From contig DELT01000106.1 of assembly GCA_002354555.1 (NCBI GenBank), forward strand, positions 1-64,000: a stretch of DNA of 64,000 nt, given 5' to 3'. Under the pieces are notes generated by a model. The model was not told the origin of the DNA, did no database searches, and was given only the letters and a program-made list of their open reading frames with translations. A program made the position numbers and the translations under genes. This document shows, piece by piece, positions 19,227 to 28,069 of this stretch (position 1 is its first letter; every line of letters starts with the position of its first letter). This DNA comes from Methylophaga sp. UBA2689 (GTDB lineage Bacteria > Pseudomonadota > Gammaproteobacteria > Nitrosococcales > Methylophagaceae).

Positions 19227-19510
19227 TATTTCGCCAAATTGATCATACTGAAAGGCGGTTTTTTTGAGCTTTTTGTAGCCACAACTTTTTATCGTTAGTG
19301 ATTCAACTCAACAATCCTTTGGTCGTTATTAACGCATAAACAATTGTCGGTTGTTTGTACGGATCCGCACATAACTCGTGTATCAATCACACTACACTCA
19401 TTTACTAAGGTTTATTGGTTTTTCTGATTTATCCGAAACCAATTGATCTCAAATTCTTATATAGCTACACCTCCCCCCACACTAAATAACACTCTTTGAA
19501 AGGACCATGC
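19227..19510. promoter_or_regulatory. Divergent intergenic region with a 16-bp near-palindrome at 19356-19371
   Basis: This gene-free stretch lies between the Crp/Fnr-like gene and the small ORF before the PAS-GGDEF gene. It holds TGTACGGATCCGCACA (19356-19371), a palindrome with one mismatched pair, suitable as a dimeric operator. An AAACAA/TTGTTT inverted repeat overlaps its left side (19338-19356). No other gene is seen. Confidence 0.4.
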
Positions 19511-19624
19511 ATGATTATTAGCCGAATCATCCTTTGTGAAACTTCTGTTTTATTTGGCAACACCACAATTAATGTTGATGAAACACAATTTTTTCCGGAT
19601 TTTTATCAAGGAGGAGCTAAATGA
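19511..19624 (+). CDS. Possible 37-residue leader ORF coupled to the PAS-GGDEF gene
   Basis: An ATG at 19511 has AAAGGA six bases upstream and opens 37 codons, ending in a TGA that overlaps the next gene's ATG (ATGA at 19621-19624). The peptide (MIISRIILCETSVLF...YQGGAK) has no recognised family; its last codons contain the next gene's GGAGGAG ribosome-binding site. The spacing suggests translational coupling, but chance cannot be excluded for so short a frame. Confidence 0.35.
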   Translation: MIISRIILCETSVLFGNTTINVDETQFFPDFYQGGAK

Positions 19625-21000
19625 TGGGAACACTGAACAGACGAGCTACTGATAAACCGTTTATGGGCCAGGTTCCGCCCCAGGATAGTGTTGAGAACTT
19701 TGGCTTTGGGGATTTAAAAAATTTATGTGATGGTTTCCCTCTCGGAATAGTCTTATGTGATGATGAAAATCGTTGTCTCTATTCAAACCGGGCATTCCAG
19801 AAAATTATAGACTGTGATGCCGAAGAAATTCTGGGCCATAACTGGCGACATAGTATCCATGAAGAAGACCGGCAGGAACTGGACGGCAGCTGGATATCAT
19901 CTATAGTGAATCGGACATTTCTGCAGCAGGATGTTCGCTTGATCCGTGCTGATGATAAGGTTATCTGGGTGCGAATTCGTGCCATGATAATGGAGGATCC
20001 GAGCAAACATTCCTTTAGTAGCAGTTTGCTTATGTTTGAAGACCTTTCGAAGAAGCAGGCCATGCAAACATCTTTAGCGGAGATGGAAAAAACTTTGCTC
20101 GAAGAAAAGCAACGCTGCAGTATTACATTGGATCATATCGGTGATGGGGTCATTACCACAGACCTGGATGGCAATGTTGTGACCATCAATATTGAAGCCG
20201 AACAATTAACAGTATGGGATCGCCAGGAAGCTATTGGTAAACCCGCATCTGCGGTGTTTAATGTAATTGACAGTGAAACACGGGAAAAAACCAATCCCGC
20301 CATCATCGCCATCAATGAAAATCGTTGTGTGACCCTGTCTATGGGGAGTGTGTTAATCACTCACGATGGTAATGAAATTGAAATTGAAGACTCGGCTTTC
20401 CCGCTACATAATCAGCAGGATGAAATGATTGGTGCCGCGATTATATTTCACCATATTTCCAAATCATCGACGGTGATGGAAAAAACCAGCCGGTTAGCCT
20501 GGTATGACCATCTGACCGGTTTGCCTAACCTTGCCATGTTCAACGAATGCATATCGCAATCGATCAGCATGGCACAAAGGCATTCCAAACGTGTTGCATT
20601 GCTGTTTCTTGATATGGATGATTTCAAAGCGGTCAACGATACGTTCGGTCATATGTTTGGCGATAAAATACTGCAATCTGTCGCGGTCCGGCTAACAGAT
20701 TGTGTCCGCACTTCAGACACTGTGTGTCGCCGTAGTGGTGACGAATTTTTGATCTTGCTCGGTGAAATAGAACACGCTGATGACGCTATCCTTGTTGCAC
20801 AGGAAATACTCAAATCCATAGCAATGCCCCATAAGGTCCAGGGTCAGACGTTATCTATCGCTGCCAGTATTGGTATTAGTGTTTTTCCGGAAGATGCCCA
20901 GAATGTCACGTCGTTGATGAAATCTGCCGATACCGCCATGTATACGGCCAAACAAAGTGGGCCGAATCGTTATTATTGTTCCGGATCACTCTCTTCTTGA
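19621..21000 (+). CDS. PAS-PAS-GGDEF diguanylate cyclase
   Basis: 459-residue soluble protein: PAS domain about 30-145 (GIVLCDDENRCLYSN), short coiled coil, second PAS about 160-280 (HIGDGVITTDLDGNVVTIN), then GGDEF about 295-455. The catalytic loop is RRSGDEFLIL; SGDEF in place of GGDEF is tolerated in active enzymes. The product-inhibition I-site RTSD precedes it at the normal five-residue spacing. It would make cyclic di-GMP in response to signals read by the PAS domains (ligands unknown). An ATG three bases on (19624) is an equally good start behind AAGGAGGAG. Confidence 0.9.
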   Translation: MMGTLNRRATDKPFMGQVPPQDSVENFGFGDLKNLCDGFPLGIVLCDDENRCLYSNRAFQKIIDCDAEEILGHNWRHSIHEEDRQELDGSWISSIVNRTFLQQDVRLIRADDKVIWVRIRAMIMEDPSKHSFSSSLLMFEDLSKKQAMQTSLAEMEKTLLEEKQRCSITLDHIGDGVITTDLDGNVVTINIEAEQLTVWDRQEAIGKPASAVFNVIDSETREKTNPAIIAINENRCVTLSMGSVLITHDGNEIEIEDSAFPLHNQQDEMIGAAIIFHHISKSSTVMEKTSRLAWYDHLTGLPNLAMFNECISQSISMAQRHSKRVALLFLDMDDFKAVNDTFGHMFGDKILQSVAVRLTDCVRTSDTVCRRSGDEFLILLGEIEHADDAILVAQEILKSIAMPHKVQGQTLSIAASIGISVFPEDAQNVTSLMKSADTAMYTAKQSGPNRYYCSGSLSS

Positions 21001-21099
21001 GAAGTCAGAATATAATACGCCAATATTGATTGAGCCCTGCAATAGCCTGTGATTTATATAATATTCTAAGTTAAACCCAGCCAATAAATTCAAAAAAAG

Positions 21100-21121
21100 G
21101 CCCCGTCATCACTGACGGGGC
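21100..21121. terminator. Bidirectional terminator between the PAS-GGDEF gene and umuC
   Basis: Stem GCCCCGTCA/TGACGGGGC with a 4-nt loop, TTTT on the plus side and seven A (T on the minus strand) on the other. It serves the converging GGDEF and umuC transcripts. Confidence 0.85.
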
Positions 21122-21217
21122 TTTTGCTATTTTCTGTGCTGTTTCTGGTAATTAATTTTTACCAACCTGACTACCAATCATCACCTACCGCTTTTTTAGT
21201 TTTTAAAAATCTATTAA

Positions 21218-22489
21218 TTAGCTGACTGACAGTAAATCCATCCACTTTGTCGTATAACTCGGGCTTTTATGCTCCTGTTTCATTTTCCAAGGCCGTTTAA
21301 ATCCCTGATTGGCCAGTTGCAATGTGTCTCTGCCCATCGTGTTATTAATCACATCCATCACCGTCATCAACTTTGCGGATTCAGGCTCCTGATTCGGAGC
21401 AAACAAGTCCTGCTGCTGCCCACTTTTCGGTTGCAGTTCGGTGAGCATAATGCCGGCTTTGGCATAGTTAAATCCGGGTTGATACATTTTTTTCAATGCA
21501 CTCAGCGCATGTTTGACCAATACACGCGTGTCATCAGAGGCCATCGGCAACGCTACCATCAGACTATTGCCATAAAAAGCGTCCCCGCTGCGATAAGGAC
21601 TGCAACGGATATACACCTGAATCATCCGCGCCACCGAGTACTGTCGACGCAGTTTTACAGCCGCACGACTGGTATACAGACTGATGGATTCTGCCAGACT
21701 GTTCATATCCGTCACTGGAATGCCAAAACTTCTCGAACTCAAGATCTGCTTTTTGTCACTGATGGCATATTCCAGCTCCAGACAACTGATACCATTAAGT
21801 TCACGTACGGTTTTTTCCATCACTACACTGTATTGACGACGCAGTGTTTCAGCATTGGCCTGTTTTAAATCCAAAACGCTGTGAATACCCTGTGCTTTTA
21901 ACTTTACGGCCAGTTTGCGACCAACGCCCCACACTTCACCGACATCCAACTCCGCCAGCAAACGGTTAAGCTGGCTTGGACTCAGCTGATTAAAATCACA
22001 GACCCCATCAAATTCAGCCCGTTTTTTAGCACAGTGATTCGCCAGTTTCGCCAGGGTTTTACTGGCACCGATGCCAACACTGACCGGAAGTCCTGTCCAT
22101 TTGGCCACCCGATGAAGGATCTGTTGACCGTATTGCAACAAATCAAGATGCTGGAAGCCGGTGAGATCCAGAAAACATTCATCTATTGAATAGACTTCCT
22201 GATCGGGCGAAAACTGATTAAGAATACGCATCACCCGATTGCTCATATCCGCATACAACGCATAGTTGGATGATAACGCGATGATCTGCTGCTCATTCGC
22301 TATTTGCTGAAACTTGAACCACGGTGCTCCCATCGGAATATGCAGTTTGGCCTCATTGCTTCTCGCCACTGCACAGCCATCATTATTGCTGAGCACCACC
22401 ACCGGCTTACCGGCTAGTTTTGGATTGAATACCCGCTCGCAGGACACATAGAAATTGTTTACATCAATCAGTGCGATACTACGTGACAT
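21218..22489 (-). CDS. umuC: Translesion DNA polymerase V catalytic subunit (UmuC)
   Basis: 423-residue Y-family polymerase, the normal UmuC length. The palm motif [19 protein letters not shown] carries the first catalytic aspartate, [11 protein letters not shown] holds the second Asp-Glu pair, and [18 protein letters not shown] and [12 protein letters not shown] hairpin motifs follow ([12 protein letters not shown]). It starts one base after the umuD stop. It would act after UmuD self-cleavage to bypass lesions. Confidence 0.95.
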   Translation of the reverse strand: MSRSIALIDVNNFYVSCERVFNPKLAGKPVVVLSNNDGCAVARSNEAKLHIPMGAPWFKFQQIANEQQIIALSSNYALYADMSNRVMRILNQFSPDQEVYSIDECFLDLTGFQHLDLLQYGQQILHRVAKWTGLPVSVGIGASKTLAKLANHCAKKRAEFDGVCDFNQLSPSQLNRLLAELDVGEVWGVGRKLAVKLKAQGIHSVLDLKQANAETLRRQYSVVMEKTVRELNGISCLELEYAISDKKQILSSRSFGIPVTDMNSLAESISLYTSRAAVKLRRQYSVARMIQVYIRCSPYRSGDAFYGNSLMVALPMASDDTRVLVKHALSALKKMYQPGFNYAKAGIMLTELQPKSGQQQDLFAPNQEPESAKLMTVMDVINNTMGRDTLQLANQGFKRPWKMKQEHKSPSYTTKWMDLLSVS

Positions 22490-22490
22490 G

Positions 22491-23099
22491 TTATTTAAAA
22501 CGCCGAAACGAACCGGTCACCACACCCCATATTTCAAACTGCATACCATCCTTGATTTCAATCGGCTTATATTCGCCTGACTGATTGGATGGGAGTAATC
22601 GTGGGCCACCCTGCTGGGTTTTAGCGAGCAACTTGATGGTAAATTCGCCATCGACTACCGCCAGCACAATATCGCCGATACTGGCATTTTTGGCACGGTC
22701 TACCACCGCTTTGTCGCCCGGCAATAAACCACTATCAATCATCGAATAGCCTTGAATGGTGACAAAAAATGTCGCTTCTTCGTCATCAATCAGAAATTCA
22801 TTGGGATCCAGCCGTTTTTCGACATGTTCATCTGCAGGCGAAGGAAAACCCGCTGCCACTTTGGAACTGAATAATGGCCAGCTACGTTTAGCGGGTGCAA
22901 CGAGTGGACGTTCAAATACCATTGGCTGGTCGTGCAATGGAGAAGATTGCCTGCGTCGATAAGCTGCCAGAAAATCAGTGATCGCAGGCTTTTGACTCTT
23001 AGGAATCCGCATCACAGTCGTCGGTTCTTTGATCACAGAGCCTTTTTTACGTCCGGCACCGACGCGCCGACCACCATGCGTATTTGAGCGAGTTGTCAT
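22491..23099 (-). CDS. umuD: UmuD-like self-cleaving protease with extended N-terminus
   Basis: 202 residues, longer than the 139 of E. coli UmuD. The C-terminal S24 peptidase part is complete: cleavage site [11 protein letters not shown] (Ala83-Gly84; E. coli has Cys-Gly), nucleophile Ser119 in [13 protein letters not shown], general base Lys156 in GEFTIKLL. The first 75 residues contain [13 protein letters not shown], a basic stretch that may bind DNA, as in other long UmuD-like proteins. Forms an operon with umuC. No CTGT-N8-ACAG SOS box is seen upstream; instead an 11-bp perfect inverted repeat lies immediately before the start. Confidence 0.92.
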   Translation of the reverse strand: MTTRSNTHGGRRVGAGRKKGSVIKEPTTVMRIPKSQKPAITDFLAAYRRRQSSPLHDQPMVFERPLVAPAKRSWPLFSSKVAAGFPSPADEHVEKRLDPNEFLIDDEEATFFVTIQGYSMIDSGLLPGDKAVVDRAKNASIGDIVLAVVDGEFTIKLLAKTQQGGPRLLPSNQSGEYKPIEIKDGMQFEIWGVVTGSFRRFK

Positions 23100-23103
23100 A
23101 AAT

Positions 23104-23134
23104 CACTTGATTAATTGAAACAGTTAATCAAGTG
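23104..23134 (-). promoter_or_regulatory. Inverted repeat (possible operator) directly before umuD
   Basis: CACTTGATTAA (23104-23114) and TTAATCAAGTG (23124-23134) form a perfect 11-bp inverted repeat with a 9-nt spacer, ending 5 bp from the umuD ATG. It could be an operator or an mRNA hairpin that hides the start. A direct repeat CTATCACG/CTATCCCG lies further upstream at 23149 and 23171, 22 bp apart. Confidence 0.5.
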
Positions 23135-23188
23135 TACGAATCGCTTCCCTATCACGCAAGGAAAAATTCACTATCCCGTGATAAAAAA

Positions 23189-23767
23189 TTAACTACCAAA
23201 CAACAGCACGCTCCAGATAAGGGCAATCAATACAAGAATAAAAACCGACGCACCGATTTTGTGTTCTTCAAACATTTTTTGTGCCTGATTACCAAACAGA
23301 CACACCAACAGACCCAGACCGAAATAACGCAGACCACGAGAAATGGCGGTCGCCAGCATATACAGGAAAAATGAATAGCCCGTCACACCCGCAGCCAACA
23401 TGGCAATCTGAAATGGAATCGGCGTAACTCCGACAGTCAATACATACCAGAAACCGTGTAAATGAATTTGTTGCCGAATAGTTTCAAACTGCTCGGGCGT
23501 CGACAGCAGAGCAATCATTTGCTCGCCGATCAGGCCAAACACAAAGTAGCCAATCACATACCCCAGCGCCGCACCAAGGATACAGCCCAGTAACGCCATG
23601 CCACTAATAGCCCAGAGCAGCTTCCGGCGGGCCTGCATCAGTGGAATCAAAATAGTTTCCAGTGGGATGGGGACGATCAGTGACTCCATAAAAGAAGCGA
23701 AAGCGACACCCCACAACATATGTTTTGAGTGCACTAAACGAGAGCCCAATTGCTTGAATCTATTCAA
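23189..23767 (-). CDS. YqaA-family (DedA/VTT-like) membrane protein
   Basis: 192 residues with four or five hydrophobic helices. FASFMESLIVPIPLE near the N-terminus and VGVTPIPFQIAMLAAG in the middle are the paired re-entrant motifs of the VTT/SNARE-associated superfamily (COG1238 group). DedA-type proteins support membrane-lipid flipping; the exact substrate of YqaA proteins is unknown. The most upstream start is TTG at 23767, supported by AAGGAA nine bases before; a GTG at codon 12 is an alternative. Confidence 0.82.
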   Translation of the reverse strand: MNRFKQLGSRLVHSKHMLWGVAFASFMESLIVPIPLETILIPLMQARRKLLWAISGMALLGCILGAALGYVIGYFVFGLIGEQMIALLSTPEQFETIRQQIHLHGFWYVLTVGVTPIPFQIAMLAAGVTGYSFFLYMLATAISRGLRYFGLGLLVCLFGNQAQKMFEEHKIGASVFILVLIALIWSVLLFGS

Positions 23768-23950
23768 ACTGATTTATTTCCTTATTTAAGGTCAGTATGC
23801 TCAACGCAAGAACATACAAAACAAGTAATATCCAAATAACAAGCCGCTATCCTCATTGAAAACACTGCAGCTGTAAATAACCTGTGTTGATAAAGCAGAG
23901 ACGATTGTTGTCATGGCGAGTTACCTGAAAAATCCCGGCAGGAGATACAA

Positions 23951-25264
23951 ATGAATTACCGCTTTCTTTTACTGATAACCACGCTGCTATGGATGCCCGC
24001 GATCTACAGTGAAGAGTTAGTTGATGCAGGTGCAGAAATACAGGTAACGAATGCACCGGATGATCAAGCCATCGAAAATCGGTTGACCGACATTTTGAAC
24101 GTTATCGAAAGCTATGAAGACGTTGAGGTCACGGTTGATTCCGGAGTGGTTATCCTCAGTGGTAACGTTTCCAGTGCCCGTGCCGGACGTGATCTGGTGG
24201 CGCTTGCCAGTCGGGTCGAGGGCGTTATTTATGTGCAAAACCGGCTCAATGAGCTAATGGATATTTCCACCCGCGTACAACCCACGACACAAAAAATCGA
24301 AGCAATGCTTTCTTCATTGATTCGCAGTCTGCCTATATTTCTGGTGGCTATCATCACTATCATTTTCTTTTGGCTGCTCGGTCGCTGGGTCGGTAACCGC
24401 GGTGTATGGTTGAGTCGTATAGGGCTTTCCGAGCTCGCCACCGATCTGGGTGGACGCATTATGCGAATCCTGATTGTTGGCACTGGCTTCCTAATTGCGT
24501 TGCAGATCCTGGATGCAACAGCGCTGGTGGGTGCACTGCTCGGTGTGGCAGGTGTATTTGGCCTCGCCGTAGGTTTTGCATTTCGCAATATTGTCGAAAA
24601 CTATCTGGCTGGTGTACTGCTCAGTGCACGCAATCCATTCAAAATTGGTGATTCTATTCAGATAGCTGAATTCACCGGTAACGTCGTTCGACTGACTTCC
24701 CGTGATACCGTGCTGATGACTGGCGATGGCAACCATTTACGTATTCCTAACAGCACGATGATTACGTCGGTGATGATCAATTACACTCGTAATCCCTTAC
24801 GTCGTTTTGAATTTACACTGGCTATCTCTGCCGATATCGATCTGGTCAAGGCTCGCCGCCTCGGCTTAGGGACTCTGCAAAATATGCAGGGACTGCTGGC
24901 TGAGCCGGGCCCACAAGTGCTGATTGCAGAGATACGGGAAGATATTGTCGATCTGCATTTTTTGGCCTGGATTAATCAACACGAAAGTGATTTTGCCAAA
25001 GCCCGCAGTGAAGCTATTCGCCTGATAAAAATCGGTTTTGATGAAGCCGGTATTACATTTCATCAACCGGTGCATCGACTTCAGCTGATAAATGATGAAA
25101 CGAAGCTGGAGCCAGAAACCGCTGATGCATTACCGGATACAGAATCCGCTTTACCAAACGTTTCGGCTGAAGCATCGACTGTGGATATTGCAACTGACCC
25201 TACAATGTCCAGACAAGTGGCTCATGAACTTAATACATCGGACGAGGAAAACCTGCTTAAATAA
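23951..25264 (+). CDS. MscS-family mechanosensitive channel with periplasmic BON domain
   Basis: 437 residues. A signal peptide (about 1-20) precedes a BON domain (about 35-100, VDSGVVILSGNVSSARAGRDLV). Three membrane helices follow (about 117-220). The MscS pore helix is LLGVAGVFGLAVGFAFRNIVENYLAG, followed by the beta domain IGDSIQIAEFTGNVVRL and an alpha/beta cytosolic part. A disordered acidic tail of about 60 residues ends the protein. It probably opens on hypo-osmotic stress; the BON domain may bind phospholipid or cell wall. Start after CAGGAGATACAA. Confidence 0.9.
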   Translation: MNYRFLLLITTLLWMPAIYSEELVDAGAEIQVTNAPDDQAIENRLTDILNVIESYEDVEVTVDSGVVILSGNVSSARAGRDLVALASRVEGVIYVQNRLNELMDISTRVQPTTQKIEAMLSSLIRSLPIFLVAIITIIFFWLLGRWVGNRGVWLSRIGLSELATDLGGRIMRILIVGTGFLIALQILDATALVGALLGVAGVFGLAVGFAFRNIVENYLAGVLLSARNPFKIGDSIQIAEFTGNVVRLTSRDTVLMTGDGNHLRIPNSTMITSVMINYTRNPLRRFEFTLAISADIDLVKARRLGLGTLQNMQGLLAEPGPQVLIAEIREDIVDLHFLAWINQHESDFAKARSEAIRLIKIGFDEAGITFHQPVHRLQLINDETKLEPETADALPDTESALPNVSAEASTVDIATDPTMSRQVAHELNTSDEENLLK

Positions 25265-25273
25265 CGAAGCACA

Positions 25274-25810
25274 TCAAGCGGTTGAAATCAGCGGATATTC
25301 ATGCTCTGCATAAAAGTTCTGATACACAATCTCTATCCGCAGTCGATCACCCGCCTCAATAAACTGTAATGGCTGACTGACATCATCAATCCACTGCTGA
25401 GCCTGTTCCGCTTTGATAAAACTGCAGATGTCACCCACCGGCCAATGGAAATACACTTCGCGTTGTTTCTTTTCGGCCAACACCACTGGGTCAGTGGTAT
25501 CAGGAAGTGGAATATACGAACTGAAAATCTCTAATCCGCCCTGTTGCTCGGGATCATTTGCATTATATTCCAGAGAAATATCCCAGCCCCGGACTAACCC
25601 ATCATCGGCATCGCCACGCTCAAAACTGAATCCATACATCGCCAGAATATCATCGTCGATTTCCGGCAATTTCTGCAACGCGTCCTGCACAGCTTTAATC
25701 GCAGTTTTATCCTGCTCAGTAAGGTTTTCCAGACTCAGTAGCCAATCGCCAAGATTGATGGCTGCCTGAATAATAGGAGGATGCGTTTTGTCGAGCAGAA
25801 TATGTGGCAT
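25274..25810 (-). CDS. Hypothetical protein, acidic, 178 residues
   Basis: I do not recognise the family. The protein is soluble, acidic and rich in aromatic residues, without signal peptide or membrane segments. Noticeable stretches are FSFERGDADDGLVRGWDISLEYN and REVYFHWPVGDICSFI. It is convergent with the MscS-type gene (9 bp apart) and followed upstream by palindromic repeats. It keeps one open frame with a clear ATG, so it is likely a real gene. Confidence 0.65.
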   Translation of the reverse strand: MPHILLDKTHPPIIQAAINLGDWLLSLENLTEQDKTAIKAVQDALQKLPEIDDDILAMYGFSFERGDADDGLVRGWDISLEYNANDPEQQGGLEIFSSYIPLPDTTDPVVLAEKKQREVYFHWPVGDICSFIKAEQAQQWIDDVSQPLQFIEAGDRLRIEIVYQNFYAEHEYPLISTA

Positions 25811-25876
25811 ATGTTTGGACTATCAATAATTAAAGCCGAAACATGATATCAAACTGGGTGTAATAACCCCATTTAT

Positions 25877-25942
25877 GTTCCCACGCAGCAGCATGGGAAC
25901 GAGATCCAGTTCTGGTTCCCACGGTCCTTCGTGGGAAACCAG
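25877..25942. repeat. Palindromic intergenic repeat, GTTCCCACG type (copy 1)
   Basis: Two hairpins: GTTCCCA (25877-25883)/TGGGAAC (25894-25900), and CTGGTTCCCACG ... CGTGGGAAACCAG (25912-25942). The second is nearly identical to the element at 27829-27857. It lies between convergent/tandem genes on the 3' side of the dehydrogenase gene. Confidence 0.8.
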
Positions 25943-25952
25943 CTCAAACCAA

Positions 25953-27275
25953 TTAATCCTCTGAGGGCGTTACCCGCCAGATAGTGTTACCAACATCATC
26001 AGCCACCAGCAAACCACCTTGACTATCAACGACAACACCGACCGGGCGTCCCATTGCATCACCACTGCCATCCACAAACCCAGTCAGGATTTCCTCTGGC
26101 AAGCCATCGGGTTCACCATTACTGAAAGGCACAAAAATCACTTTATAGCCACTTAACGGTTTTCTATTCCAAGAGCCATGTTGCCCAACAAAGGCCCCAT
26201 TGTGATATTTTTCCGCCAGCAAATCTGCTTCATAAAATGCCAGACCCAAGGACGCTGTATGGGAGCCTAATGCGTAATCTGGCTTTATGGCTTGTTCCAC
26301 TAATTCAGGACGTTGAGGTTCAACTCTGAAATCAACATTCTGTCCATAATAACTATAAGGCCAGCCATAGAAACCACCCTCTTTAACGGAGGTCATGTAA
26401 TCCGGCACCAGATCACTACCAAATTCATCGCGTTCATTCACCGTGGTCCAAAGCTCACCGGTTTGTGGCTGCCAATCCAACCCATTGGGATTCCGTAAAC
26501 CGGATGCAAAGAGACGTTTTTCACCGGTTTCTAAGTTAACTTCCAAAATAGCCGCACGGTTTTCTTCTGCTTCCATCCCGTTTTCGGCAATATTGCTGTT
26601 TGAGCCGACCGTGGCATAAAGCATTGTGCCATCTTCACTAGCAATAATATTCTTAGTCCAATGATGATTAATCGGTCCACCTGGAAGATCTGTCACATGC
26701 TCTGGTTCAGCCGTTATTTGGGTCTGCCCTTCTTGGTAAGGAAAACGAACTATCTCATTGGCATTAGCAACATAAAAATCATTGCCAATTAACTCCATAC
26801 CAAATGGTGAATGCAAATCATCTAAGAAAACATGGCGTGTTTCAGCTACGCCATCATTATCCCTGTCACGCAGTAACGTAATACGATCTGCACTTGGTAC
26901 GGCTGCACCGGCTTTTTTTAAGACCATCCCTTTAATCCAGGATTTAATGCCGGGATCCGGGCTTTCACCTTTCGGTGCATTTGTTTCCGCCACTAACACA
27001 TCGCCATTAGGTAATACATATAACCAACGGGGATGATCTAAGTCCACGGCAAAACGATTGACCATCAGCCCTTCAGCAGCAATCGGTTTACCGTCAATCG
27101 GCCATCCTTCAGCGGGAGCTATATTCATCGTGGGGATAAGCGGAGTTTCGGGGGCGGCTAACACAGGATCAGGTCCGAAATCAGCTTGTGGGGGGATTTT
27201 GGAGGTATCGCCACAACCATTGAGGCTGATGGCCAAAACGCCAATCGCGGCACTGAACTTATAAGGATGCTGCAT
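25953..27275 (-). CDS. PQQ-type glucose/sorbosone dehydrogenase-like lipoprotein
   Basis: 440 residues. A lipoprotein signal (AISLNGC, lipid Cys21) is followed by a six-bladed beta-propeller of the glucose/sorbosone dehydrogenase family. Family-typical segments include [68 protein letters not shown] and [13 protein letters not shown]. These enzymes oxidise sugars at the periplasmic face with pyrroloquinoline quinone, a cofactor common in methylotrophs; the substrate is not predictable. The frame opens at 27359, but the ATG at 27275 gives the lipoprotein signal and follows AGGAG. Confidence 0.87.
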   Translation of the reverse strand: MQHPYKFSAAIGVLAISLNGCGDTSKIPPQADFGPDPVLAAPETPLIPTMNIAPAEGWPIDGKPIAAEGLMVNRFAVDLDHPRWLYVLPNGDVLVAETNAPKGESPDPGIKSWIKGMVLKKAGAAVPSADRITLLRDRDNDGVAETRHVFLDDLHSPFGMELIGNDFYVANANEIVRFPYQEGQTQITAEPEHVTDLPGGPINHHWTKNIIASEDGTMLYATVGSNSNIAENGMEAEENRAAILEVNLETGEKRLFASGLRNPNGLDWQPQTGELWTTVNERDEFGSDLVPDYMTSVKEGGFYGWPYSYYGQNVDFRVEPQRPELVEQAIKPDYALGSHTASLGLAFYEADLLAEKYHNGAFVGQHGSWNRKPLSGYKVIFVPFSNGEPDGLPEEILTGFVDGSGDAMGRPVGVVVDSQGGLLVADDVGNTIWRVTPSED

Positions 27276-27495
27276 AGTGTGCTCCTGTAAGTGAAAAATA
27301 AGATTTAACTCCATTTTGGGAGAATTAATACTTGAGTCTAACAGTAGTGTCCTAACCAATGGTTTGCTTTGAGTTAAAGGTCGTTAAAGAAGTTGCCTTT
27401 ATAGTGATTTGATCATTCCAGTTGAGACAGTGGAATGTTTAATAATTGTCATTGTCTTAAGATAGCAAAGTTTTATTTCACTCAATGGAGGTTGC

Positions 27496-27813
27496 ATGCA
27501 AATTCAGGTTAATACCGATCGCCACATTCCAGGCGATGACACGCTCACCGACTCTATTCGTGAGGAACTACAACATTCTCTCAAACGATTCGATGACCAC
27601 GTTACTCGTGTCGAAGTACATCTAAGTGATCAAAACAGTGAAAATCGTGGCGGTGCCGATGATATCCGTTGCCTGATTGAAGCCCGGATAGAAGGTCATC
27701 AACCCAATGTGGTTACCCATGATGCCGCGACCATCAAACAAGCGTTTACCGGCGCGACCGATAAAATGAAACGCGTATTAACTACAACAATTGAGCGTAT
27801 GCAGTCACGCTAA
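27496..27813 (+). CDS. HPF/RaiA-family ribosome-associated protein
   Basis: 105 residues, the short S30AE fold: MQIQVNTDRHIPGDD, SLKRFDDHVTRVEVHLSDQN, VTHDAATIKQAFTGATDKMKRVL. Members bind the 30S subunit and dampen translation under stress. The GRGGADDIRCLIEARIEG centre diverges from E. coli Hpf, so this is an additional paralog of the family rather than the rpoN-linked one (inferred from context). Starts at an ATG behind ATGGAGGTTGC. Confidence 0.83.
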   Translation: MQIQVNTDRHIPGDDTLTDSIREELQHSLKRFDDHVTRVEVHLSDQNSENRGGADDIRCLIEARIEGHQPNVVTHDAATIKQAFTGATDKMKRVLTTTIERMQSR

Positions 27814-27828
27814 GTTTTCTATCGAATA

Positions 27829-27902
27829 CTGGTTCCCACGGTCCTTCGTGGGAACCAACGTCATCACTATATGACACTCTCACAGAATAGTGTGGGAACC
27901 AG
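27829..27902. repeat. Palindromic intergenic repeat, GTTCCCACG type (copy 2)
   Basis: CTGGTTCCCAC (27829-27839) can pair with the nearby CGTGGGAACCA (27847-27857) or with GTGGGAACCAG at 27892-27902, so two alternative hairpins are possible. It ends 22 bp from the broken end of the hsdM remnant. Confidence 0.8.
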
Positions 27903-27923
27903 TCCTGAAAATATCACTTGAAT

Positions 27924-28067
27924 TCAAGTGCTCAGATCACAGATACGTTTGTAGAAAAGTATTGGAAAGATATAGTTCTTGTAATCTGCCGCATCTATTG
28001 GACCTGTAATAATGTGAGCGGCATGCCATAGATTTGCTTCAAGATCTTTTGAATTAATTAACGTCAT
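27924..28067 (-). pseudogene. Remnant of hsdM (type I restriction-modification methyltransferase), N-terminus only
   Basis: A 47-codon frame begins with ATG at 28067 and reads MTLINSKDLEANLWHAA, then TGPIDAADYKNYIFPILFYK, RICD, and stops. This is the HsdM N-terminal helical domain (pattern LEANLW.AAD.LRG..DAADYKNYIFPLLFFKR.SD). The methyltransferase domain, hsdS and hsdR are absent. The ATG lies two bases after the DUF2971 stop, so the two were once one operon. The frame is lost beside a palindromic repeat at 27829-27902, the likely deletion end. Confidence 0.82.
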
Positions 28068-28069
28068 TA

